A stretch of 64,000 nt of DNA from Oscillatoriales cyanobacterium USR001. GTDB lineage: Bacteria > Cyanobacteriota > Cyanobacteriia > Cyanobacteriales > Microcoleaceae. Position numbers and translations under genes: made by a program. Numbering within the stretch: position 1 is the stretch's first letter; each line of letters begins with the position of its first letter. The stretch is taken from positions 1 through 64,000 of the forward strand of contig MBRE01000096.1 of NCBI GenBank assembly GCA_001698425.1, given 5' to 3'. Below, in pieces: positions 27,674-34,959 of this stretch. The notes under the pieces were generated by a model. It was given only the letters and a program-made list of their open reading frames with translations. It was not told the DNA's origin and searched no databases.

Positions 27674-29041
27674 TTATTTTAAATTATTTTGAATCACTTG
27701 GCGATACAGACTCTTCGGTTTAACCCCCTTCAACTCTTCTACTAAAGCTTTATCCTTGAAAAATTGAATTGTGGGTGTGCCAATAATTCCGGCATTTTCG
27801 GCAATATCTGGGTCTTGCTCAATGTCAATTTCTACATAGTGCATTTTTCCCTCAAATTCATCCACAATTTTACTTAAAATTGGTTTCAATGTATGGCAAG
27901 GGCCACAAGTAGGTGAGGAATACTTTACCATAATTAGGCGATCGCTATCGTGAAATAATTTCCGTAAAGCATAACCTCCGATGTGCCGCGTCGCTGCTAA
28001 ATCAAAATTCGCCTCTTTCTGAGCAACATTGTTATCCTTTGTCTCGACTGGCTTTTCTGATTCCTCAAGGTGCTTAAATTCTGTGGCTAAACCCTTGACT
28101 GATAACCATCTTTCTGCTAACATTGCTCCCATACAACCACTACCAGCGGCGGTAATTGCTTGGCGAAATTCATGGTCTTGGACATCGCCAACAGCATAAA
28201 CGCCTTCGATGCTAGTTTCTACGCTATTTCGAGTTACAATATAACCCGATTCATTGAGGGCAATTTGATTCTTAAAAATTTCAGTATTTGGGGTGTGACC
28301 GATCGCATAAAATAAACCATTAACTGGTAAATCTCTCTCTTCTCCCGTCTGAGTATTTTTAATTCTCAAACCCTGCATTTTACCCCCAGATTCTCCTAAA
28401 ATATCGACAGCTTCTGTCTGCCAACAAACGGTAATTTTAGGATTATTTAAAACTCTATCTTGCATTGCTTTGGAAGCTCGCATGACATCGCGCCGCACTA
28501 ACAAATAAACGTGAGAGGCATATTTAGTTAGATAAATTGACTCTTCCGCCGCCGTATCGCCAGCCCCAATTACGGCCAAATCAACTCCTTTAAAAATTGG
28601 TGTCGCACCGTCACAAATCGCACAGGCAGAAATGCCGTTATTCCAAAACATTTGTTCCTTGGGCAAGCCTAATCTTTTTGCTGTTGCTCCTGTGGCAATA
28701 ATTATACTATGGGTTTTGATTTCTCGTTCTTCAGTTTTGACTGTAAAAGGGCGATCGCTTAAGTTTACAGCTATTACGTCTTCAGTGTAAAGTTCTGCTC
28801 CCCATCGCACAGCCTGAGCCTTCATTCGTTCCATTAAATCTGGCCCTGTAATACCTTCAGGAAAGCCGGGAAAATTCTCAACTTCAGTCGTAGTCATTAA
28901 TTGGCCGCCGGGGATTCCTCCCATTTGATAGCCTTCAAAAACTACGGGTTTGAGATTAGCTCTACCTGCGTAGATAGCCGCTGTGTAGCCGGCGGGGCCA
29001 GAGCCAATTATGACTAAATTTTCTACAGTTGGGTTGGTCAT
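27674..29041 (-). CDS. NADPH-thioredoxin reductase/thioredoxin fusion (NTRC)
   Basis: A 455-residue fusion. Residues 1-310 are an NADPH thioredoxin reductase: FAD motif [10 protein letters not shown] (13-22), redox pair CAIC (140-143), NADPH motif GAGDTAAEE (159-167), and a second FAD motif YAVGDVQD. After a charged linker (~325-345), a thioredoxin domain follows with active site CGPC (379-382) and a GTPTIQFF cis-proline loop. This is the NTRC found in cyanobacteria and chloroplasts; it uses NADPH to reduce 2-Cys peroxiredoxin and enzymes of tetrapyrrole and carbon metabolism in the cytosol. All catalytic residues are intact. Upstream lies the promoter-terminator unit of a small RNA on the same strand. 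Confidence 0.95.
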   Translation of the reverse strand: MTNPTVENLVIIGSGPAGYTAAIYAGRANLKPVVFEGYQMGGIPGGQLMTTTEVENFPGFPEGITGPDLMERMKAQAVRWGAELYTEDVIAVNLSDRPFTVKTEEREIKTHSIIIATGATAKRLGLPKEQMFWNNGISACAICDGATPIFKGVDLAVIGAGDTAAEESIYLTKYASHVYLLVRRDVMRASKAMQDRVLNNPKITVCWQTEAVDILGESGGKMQGLRIKNTQTGEERDLPVNGLFYAIGHTPNTEIFKNQIALNESGYIVTRNSVETSIEGVYAVGDVQDHEFRQAITAAGSGCMGAMLAERWLSVKGLATEFKHLEESEKPVETKDNNVAQKEANFDLAATRHIGGYALRKLFHDSDRLIMVKYSSPTCGPCHTLKPILSKIVDEFEGKMHYVEIDIEQDPDIAENAGIIGTPTIQFFKDKALVEELKGVKPKSLYRQVIQNNLK

Positions 29042-29153
29042 AAGTTATTTATTTTAGAATTTTTTTAATATCTTAGCACGGGTGTTAATTTATTAAAATC
29101 GATTGGGGATTGGTATATCCCAACTCAAAGCAATTGTTACTGAATAAAGGCAC

Positions 29154-29190
29154 AAAAAAATAGGCGGGCTATCTTTATCTAGCGCCTATC
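29154..29190 (-). terminator. Rho-independent terminator of the small RNA
   Basis: On the minus strand AUAGGC-GCUA pairs with UAGC-(CC)-GCCUAU around an eight-base loop, followed directly by seven U. It ends the small RNA and separates it from the NTRC gene. Confidence 0.75.
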
Positions 29191-29338
29191 TCAATTAATA
29201 TTAAAGTAAGGTTCACCGCAACGCCGTCTTACCTCAGCTTTTGACCTGGTTAAACCAGGTGGGCACCTCAGTTCGGTCTTAAAGTTTCCGGGTACAAGCC
29301 CGGTATACTGCTGACGAAACAAATAGGCTCCCGTAATG
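29155..29338 (-). ncRNA. ssaA: Structured small RNA, probably 6S RNA
   Basis: A transcription unit of about 185 bases is framed by a consensus -10 (TATAAT, 29345-29350) and the terminator at 29154-29190. It has no open frame but several strong helices: CCGGG/CCCGG, and CACCUGG/CCAGGU with a UUUAA-type loop, plus a GCCUAU near the 5' end that can pair with AUAGGC near the 3' end to close the molecule. Length, closed-rod shape and the 3' GGCG..GCGG part fit 6S RNA, which binds RNA polymerase and dampens SigA promoters. I compared by memory only. SRP RNA is excluded (no GGAAGGAAGCAGCC-like loop), and so are tmRNA and RNase P RNA. Confidence 0.55.
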
Positions 29339-29344
29339 TTTAGA

Positions 29345-29350
29345 ATTATA
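29345..29350 (-). promoter_or_regulatory. -10 element of the small RNA gene
   Basis: A perfect TATAAT on the minus strand lies about seven bases before the presumed 5' end of the small RNA. No good -35 is found at the usual distance. Confidence 0.5.
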
Positions 29351-29601
29351 GATCAAAAAAACATTATCGGCAGTCACCAACGTCGTAGCGAACCTATTTT
29401 TCAATTATACTCAATTGCGAGATTTTGGCAAGCTTTAATTAATTTTAATTTTCAGTGTAGGTATTTTATCGGTAAAATTATAACCCATAGGTATAGCGAT
29501 CCTGATACTTATACATCAGAGAGAAGCAGACTCAGAAGCTGATATACTTTGAGTTATTTGGCCATCCCCGTTCCCCAGTCAACCCAAAAAACCATAAAAC
29601 C

Positions 29602-30141
29602 ATGAAAATTCACGAACAAATTCCTTTATTAGAGAGTATTCTTGGCGAAAGATCGGAAATAATCGGCTCTCAATATTTACCATATAAAAACCATGTATAT
29701 CGCGTTGTCAATTTCTGTTTCGCATTCCATGAATGTAACGAATCCGAGACTGAAAAGATTGTAATTGCCGGCTGTTTTCACGATCTGGGAATGTGGCCTA
29801 ACGATATAGTTGATTATCTCAAGCCATCGATCGAACTCGCGAAAAAATATCTCTCCGAAAACCATAAAGAGGAATGGTCAAAAGAGATAGAATTAATGAT
29901 CGACCTCCATCACAAATTTAGAGAAGTTAAAAATTGTGAATACCCACTGGTTGAGGTATTCAGAAAAGGCGATTGGGTTGATGCTTCATTAGGTTTAAGA
30001 AAATTTGGATTGTCATCACAATATGTACAACAAGTTCAAGAAACATTTCCTAATTTGGGATTTCACGATAATTTACTACGACTTGCTAAAGAGGAATTGA
30101 AAAGGAATCCGTTGAACCCATTACCTATGATGAAATGGTAA
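29602..30141 (+). CDS. HD-domain phosphohydrolase
   Basis: A 179-residue soluble protein with the HD metal-binding pattern: a first His in KNHVYRVVNF (~32), HD in GCFHDLGMW (~73-74), a His pair in DLHHKF, and a later Asp in KGDWVDASLG. HD proteins hydrolyse phosphate esters of nucleotides or related compounds; the substrate here is unknown. A normal ATG starts it, and no partner gene is close. It stands alone between the divergent small RNA gene and a palindromic repeat. Confidence 0.75.
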   Translation: MKIHEQIPLLESILGERSEIIGSQYLPYKNHVYRVVNFCFAFHECNESETEKIVIAGCFHDLGMWPNDIVDYLKPSIELAKKYLSENHKEEWSKEIELMIDLHHKFREVKNCEYPLVEVFRKGDWVDASLGLRKFGLSSQYVQQVQETFPNLGFHDNLLRLAKEELKRNPLNPLPMMKW

Positions 30142-30259
30142 AAAACATCAACAATGTTTGACATCAATATTTATTAGGATAGAACTTACACACCCTATTC
30201 TTTCTTCCTAATGGTCTAAATTTGCGCCATAATTATACTATTTCCCCAAAGTTGTGCAA

Positions 30260-30319
30260 CAGGGGCGGGTTATTTAATATTTTGGCTTCTAGCATGGATT
30301 TGGGTGAACCCGCCCCTAC
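30260..30319. repeat. Palindromic repeat family B (GGGGCGGGTT...AACCCGCCCC), copy 1
   Basis: Arms ggggcgggtt (30262-30271) and aacccgcccc (30307-30316) enclose an A+T-rich core. It lies between the HD gene and the end of the ABC1 kinase gene. Other copies: 57391-57450, 59712-59773 (inside a gene) and 62246-62304. Confidence 0.85.
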
Positions 30320-30418
30320 CAAAACTGCTGCAAAATCTTTTATAATTGGTATTACTTTTGTCACCGGATTTGATATTACAACCCACAAATTCAGTAAAAA
30401 ACCCGGTTTCTCTAATCA

Positions 30419-32494
30419 TCATTTAGCCGCAGGTAAATACAACTGCGGATCGGAATGTGGCTGATGTCCATTCTCCTGAGAAATAATCGGTTCCCCGGCT
30501 AACAAAAACTCACGAATTAAACGCGCGATCGCTCTTTGAACTAAACGCCCCGCCACCTGTTGTCCCATCTGCTGCAATTGCGGTTTAACTAACAAATGCG
30601 GCACATATTCTAACACTTTCATCCCATCAAAACCGGGAGTGTCTTGCAAAATTGTCCAAATTCTTTGCACATGATCTAAGGTCTTTTGCTCTTCAGAAAT
30701 AGTTACAGTTTGAGTAGATTTTACCCCAAACCATTCTCCAATTACAGCCTTAGTATTATCTAAAGCATTGCGAGAGAGTAAGTCTAAACTTTTAACCAAT
30801 TCATCGACAATGCGATCGCGAATAAAATCTCCTCGATCGGAAAATAAAAACTCTAGCGCCTGATTCAATATCTTACTAATATCATAATCCTCGCTATCTC
30901 TGGCATTTTTTAACAAGTTTTCTAAGCGATTCCACCGGAAACTACCATCTTTAAATAGCAAATCCCGCAGAGATGTTCTTAACTCAGGAGACGGATCGCT
31001 TAACAACCTTTTCGCCACATAAGGATAAGCCTTACTCAACACTTTAAACTCTGGATCGACATTAATCGCAATCCCTTCTAAAGTCACCAACGAACGGATA
31101 ATCAGAGCATAATAAGCCGGTACTCGGAAGGGATAATCATACATTAAAGCCGATAATTCATCGGTAATACTTTTGAAATTGAGTTCCGCAACACTCGCCC
31201 CCAAAGCATTATTAAATACATTTGCCAAGGCGGGAATAATTGGTGTTAAATCAGTATCTGGCTTTAAAAACTCTAATTTTACGTAATCCTTTGCTAAACC
31301 TTCAAAATCCCGATTCACTAAATGTACGATCGCCTCCAATAAACCGTACCTTTGATAAGGTTTAACTTCGCTCATCATACCAAAATCCAGATAAGCTAAT
31401 TGACCATCAAGAGTAGCAAATAAGTTACCCGGATGTGGATCGGCGTGAAAGAAACCATGTTCTAATAATTGTCTGAGAGAGCATTGCACTCCTACTTCAA
31501 TTAAGTATGGTGCATCAATTCCTTTTGCCTTCACAGCTTCTAAATCAGTAAGTTTAATTCCCGTAATCCATTCCATTGTTAACACGCGGCGGCCTGTTTG
31601 TTCCCAGTAGATTTTGGGGACGTAAATATCTTTAATGTGGCCGTAAAGTCGGGCAAATTTTTCAGCATTATGTCCTTCGTGGTTATAGTCCATTTCTTCA
31701 TAAATTCGTTCTCCAAATTCATCCATAATACCTACTAGGTCGCTGCGAATAAATTTAAAGATATTATGCGCCCAAATTGCCAGGGTTCGTAGAATATATA
31801 TGTCTAAGCTAATTCTCTCGGCTAAATCGGGACGCTGTACTTTGATGGCGACTGTTTCACCTGTTTTTAACTTACCTTTATAGACTTGTCCTAGAGATGC
31901 GGCGGCGATGGGATTAGCGCTAATTTCGGCGTAAATTTGCTGTGGAGGCGCACCTAATTCTTCTTCGATAAATTTATAGGCTAATTCGTTAGAAAAAGGT
32001 GGTAGTTGGTCTTGTAATTTGGCTAATTCTTCTAAATAAATCGGTGGTACTACGTCAGGTCGAGTTGAAAGTGCTTGTCCAATTTTGATGAAAGCTGGAC
32101 CAAGTTTACTGAGGATTTCTCGCAATCGAATTGCTCGTTTTTGTTCATTTTTAGTGCTGCGACCAGTTTTTTTGTCGCTCCACAAACTGAATGCAAAACT
32201 AACAAATGTCCAAATCACGCTGAACAATCGCGCCCAAACTTGTAGAGGTCGCTGGCTATAGTAGGCGGCGCTGGCTTCTGGGTTGTAACAAATCGTCTCT
32301 GCTTCTGTGTCAGCAGCCATATCCATCGCTGATTTGAGGTTTTCGGGACTGGGTGGAATGGGTTCTATTTCTATTTCTATTGGGCTATGAGCGGGTGCAG
32401 TATGAGTCCCTGAATTTGTATAAACCTGTGAGGTGACAGGCGATTCCGTCTTAACATTCATAAAATCTAAAACCGATGAGAGAGAAATATTCAT
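30419..32494 (-). CDS. ABC1-family (AarF/UbiB/ADCK) atypical kinase
   Basis: A 691-residue ABC1 protein. The family's KxGQ motif is seen in FIKIGQALSTRPD, the alanine-rich nucleotide loop in AAASLGQVYKGKL, the lysine in VAIKVQRP, and the catalytic segments HADPHPGN and LDFGMMS. The N-terminal ~75 residues are unstructured; the C-terminus has amphipathic segments. Relatives act in quinone synthesis or lipid/tocopherol homeostasis in thylakoids. The ATG at 32494 is used; a TTG four codons earlier and an ATG at 32461 also keep the frame. It follows the Cys-rich hypothetical gene at a 28-base gap, suggesting co-transcription. Confidence 0.88.
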   Translation of the reverse strand: MNISLSSVLDFMNVKTESPVTSQVYTNSGTHTAPAHSPIEIEIEPIPPSPENLKSAMDMAADTEAETICYNPEASAAYYSQRPLQVWARLFSVIWTFVSFAFSLWSDKKTGRSTKNEQKRAIRLREILSKLGPAFIKIGQALSTRPDVVPPIYLEELAKLQDQLPPFSNELAYKFIEEELGAPPQQIYAEISANPIAAASLGQVYKGKLKTGETVAIKVQRPDLAERISLDIYILRTLAIWAHNIFKFIRSDLVGIMDEFGERIYEEMDYNHEGHNAEKFARLYGHIKDIYVPKIYWEQTGRRVLTMEWITGIKLTDLEAVKAKGIDAPYLIEVGVQCSLRQLLEHGFFHADPHPGNLFATLDGQLAYLDFGMMSEVKPYQRYGLLEAIVHLVNRDFEGLAKDYVKLEFLKPDTDLTPIIPALANVFNNALGASVAELNFKSITDELSALMYDYPFRVPAYYALIIRSLVTLEGIAINVDPEFKVLSKAYPYVAKRLLSDPSPELRTSLRDLLFKDGSFRWNRLENLLKNARDSEDYDISKILNQALEFLFSDRGDFIRDRIVDELVKSLDLLSRNALDNTKAVIGEWFGVKSTQTVTISEEQKTLDHVQRIWTILQDTPGFDGMKVLEYVPHLLVKPQLQQMGQQVAGRLVQRAIARLIREFLLAGEPIISQENGHQPHSDPQLYLPAAK

Positions 32495-32522
32495 ACATTG
32501 TAACAATTCTTTCTCAACTTCT

Positions 32523-32969
32523 TTACATTCCCATTTTTTCTTTTCCTTCTCGATCGCTTTTATTGATTAGTCGGTTGCAAATGTTTAAAAGTTGGCTTTG
32601 AGTGCTGACAGGCGATCGCGGTTTGGGGATTTCAGTATCTGGCCAATTTGGCAAATCAAAACAGGGGCAACATTCTGGGGGCATTCCTACTCTGTGGACT
32701 GGGATCGGCATGGTACAACGCACGCAAGGATCGATGGTCCAAGCAGGGGTTAGTAATTGGGCGATCGTTTCGTTGGTTCCTTCTAAATAACAGTCTCCAG
32801 AGTTGGGGGCGATAATTTTCTCCCAACATTCTTCAAATTCTTTGCTGTAGCGATCGCCTGAAATTACTGATTTCGGCAACAATGCTTCTGCACCATTGCG
32901 AATTAAGACTTTTTTGCCTAATTGAAACCAGTAAGCTAGATATTGTCTGATTTGATTCTGTGATGCCAT
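32523..32969 (-). CDS. Conserved cysteine-containing hypothetical protein
   Basis: A 148-residue soluble protein of unknown function. It has a PCVRCTMP pair and a PECCPCFDLP cluster about 20 residues later, a spacing that could bind zinc or an iron-sulfur cluster. The front part (YLAYWFQLGKKVLIRNG) and PKPRSPVSTQ tail look cyanobacterial-specific. It sits just upstream of the ABC1 kinase on the same strand and may share its transcript. I do not recognise a named family. Confidence 0.7.
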   Translation of the reverse strand: MASQNQIRQYLAYWFQLGKKVLIRNGAEALLPKSVISGDRYSKEFEECWEKIIAPNSGDCYLEGTNETIAQLLTPAWTIDPCVRCTMPIPVHRVGMPPECCPCFDLPNWPDTEIPKPRSPVSTQSQLLNICNRLINKSDREGKEKMGM

Positions 32970-33122
32970 AGTTTTTAACAGTTAAATTTGTTAATTTGCA
33001 GTACGATGGTTTATAGTCAAGAAACTGTTAAATTTGATTTATTTGGTAACTCTTTATTTTTAATATAACATTATTTGGTAAAATCTAGCGATCCCCAAAC
33101 CTATAATTATTCTAAAGTTTTT

Positions 33123-33671
33123 CTAATTTTTATCAAGCAGAGGCACGCCGAGGACACTTAAATTTAAGATATGACCGCCAGTGATGAGATAAACTGGATG
33201 GGCGATCGCGCCAATTTTGCGAGTCAGAAACCCCAGGCGATCGCGAAACAAGCGACCCACAGGATAAGCAGGCACAACACCCCAACCAGTTTCTTCTGCC
33301 ACAAAAATTACATCCGCTCCTGATTTTTGCAAAGTTTCCAACAAATTCTCAATTACTTGTTTCCAGGCGGTATCGTCTAATTCTAAAATATTAGCTAACC
33401 AAGTTCCTAATGAATCAATTAATAGACAATTCGACTCATTAGCCGAGGCGATCGTCTCTACTAAATTTATTGGTACATCGAGAGTATTCCAACTTATAGG
33501 GCGGCGATTTCTGTGGATTTTAATTCGATTTTGCCATTCAATATCTGTTGTATCAAGCACAGAAGTTGCTACATAAATCACCGATTTTTGCGATCGCGCC
33601 GCCAATGTTTCTGCCCATTCACTTTTACCCGATCGCGCCGGGCCCGTCACCAAAATTATTTGACGCTTCAT
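33123..33671 (-). CDS. cobU: Adenosylcobinamide kinase / adenosylcobinamide-phosphate guanylyltransferase
   Basis: A 182-residue CobU/CobP. It phosphorylates adenosylcobinamide and transfers GMP to it, in the lower-ligand assembly of (pseudo)cobalamin. The P-loop GPARSGKSEWAE stands at residues ~9-20, ATSVLDTTD and HRNRRPISW follow (nucleotide-binding region), and LLIDSLGTWLAN and VAEETGWGVVP complete the family pattern; CobU's guanylylated His is in KIHRNRR. The ATG at 33671 gives the usual N-terminus (MKRQIILVTGP); 19 extra codons are open upstream but not family-like. No other cob gene is next to it. Confidence 0.9.
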   Translation of the reverse strand: MKRQIILVTGPARSGKSEWAETLAARSQKSVIYVATSVLDTTDIEWQNRIKIHRNRRPISWNTLDVPINLVETIASANESNCLLIDSLGTWLANILELDDTAWKQVIENLLETLQKSGADVIFVAEETGWGVVPAYPVGRLFRDRLGFLTRKIGAIAHPVYLITGGHILNLSVLGVPLLDKN

Positions 33672-33766
33672 ATTAAATACCAATAGTCGAGAAATACTTT
33701 GTGCTAATGATTTGAAAGATTTACCCATTGTTAGTATTGAGGATGCCGTTGTAACTAATATAACTC

Positions 33767-34858
33767 CTATTCATCTACAGACTTTTTAGAATTATCACTG
33801 CCTAACATATTACCAATTAGCGATAATTGGTCAAACACCATTTTTATTGACTTTAAGAAAGTTTTATCTTGTAATTTTTCATCCTGCTTAAGTTGTAATA
33901 TACTAATAATAGCAATAAATAAAACTCCAACAATCACGACCAAAAAGAAAACTGGAAAAGATAATATATTTCCTAAAAATCCAATTACTAACAAGACAAC
34001 TACAAATACAAACAGATAAAATGAACCATTAACCCAAGCATTCTTTACTTTAATTAATTTGTTCTGAGTTACTTCCATAATATCTTCCCTTTCTTTATCT
34101 TTATCAGAAAAGAGTTCTTTTCTATTATACTGCATTAATTTAACGTTGCCAACTACATTACTACTTTCCTGAATGGGAATAATATAATCATTATCCATTG
34201 TCAAATCAAATTCTTGTATATCAATTTTTGGGGTTGATTCATCTAGGTTTAGTAATGGTGAATCAAGACTTGTACTTTTTTCTGCGAGGGTAGTTTTTTC
34301 CGATCCGTCTTCATCATTAGTGATTAATTTTGATTCATAAATCATATCTCCGGCTCGCTTTCGACAAAAATATTCGCGGATATCATCAATAGGTTTTGTA
34401 GAAGTAGCAATTTCAATTGGGGGATCTGTCAGAGGATTTCCCTTCAAATAAAGTTTGTTTAAATTAGTCAGACTAGAAATAGCTTCTGGTAAAACTATCA
34501 GTCGATTTCCACGTAAATCAAGTTTAGATAAATTGGTGAGATTAGCGATCGCTTCTGGTACAACCGTTAATTGGTTATGAGCTAAATTAAGTTTAGATAA
34601 ATTAGTAAGACTGGCGATCGCTACTGGTAAAACCGTCAGTTGGTTTGCCGATAAATTAAGTTGGGATAAATTAGTCAGACGGGAGATAAACTCTGGAACA
34701 GCACTCAGTTTATTGTTGCATAAATTCAAATTTTCTAACCATTCCAACTCCCACACTTCTGGAGGAATTTCGGTTAAAAAACTATTGCTCAAATCTAATT
34801 CTTTGAGGTGTTGTCTCTTGACTTGTTTAATTGTTTGACAAATTTTGTTATAAGTCAT
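33767..34858 (-). CDS. Leucine-rich-repeat protein with two C-terminal membrane helices
   Basis: A 363-residue protein. Six LRRs of the 23-residue bacterial type (LSKLNLAHNQLTVVPEAI and relatives) fill residues ~15-150, then the segment DDIREYFCRKR that often ends LRR blocks in cyanobacterial Roco and LRR proteins. An acidic linker (~170-260) leads to two close membrane helices (~278-300 and ~303-325) and a short tail. The LRR part probably binds a partner in the cytoplasm while anchored in the membrane. It lies 101 bases downstream of the CHAT-TPR gene on the same strand, so it may belong to that cluster. LRR copies are highly similar at the DNA level. Confidence 0.8.
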   Translation of the reverse strand: MTYNKICQTIKQVKRQHLKELDLSNSFLTEIPPEVWELEWLENLNLCNNKLSAVPEFISRLTNLSQLNLSANQLTVLPVAIASLTNLSKLNLAHNQLTVVPEAIANLTNLSKLDLRGNRLIVLPEAISSLTNLNKLYLKGNPLTDPPIEIATSTKPIDDIREYFCRKRAGDMIYESKLITNDEDGSEKTTLAEKSTSLDSPLLNLDESTPKIDIQEFDLTMDNDYIIPIQESSNVVGNVKLMQYNRKELFSDKDKEREDIMEVTQNKLIKVKNAWVNGSFYLFVFVVVLLVIGFLGNILSFPVFFLVVIVGVLFIAIISILQLKQDEKLQDKTFLKSIKMVFDQLSLIGNMLGSDNSKKSVDE

Positions 34859-34959
34859 TTTCTGTCACCAATAAATTGTTACGAAATCAAGACTTAGTAA
34901 ATAGCTTGCCGTCTTGAATTAAGCCATCAATACTGATAGGTTAAATAACCTTATTCAGC

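Noticed and set aside
29155-29338. SRP RNA, tmRNA or RNase P RNA
   Set aside because: The conserved cores of these RNAs (for example GGAAGGAAGCAGCC of SRP RNA) are absent.
29336-29542. Plus-strand open frame over the small RNA promoter
   Set aside because: It overlaps the -10 of the minus-strand RNA gene, has no ribosome site and reads as no known protein.
30222-30464. Plus-strand open frame crossing a family B palindrome
   Set aside because: It is made largely of the repeat and overlaps the end of the ABC1 kinase gene.
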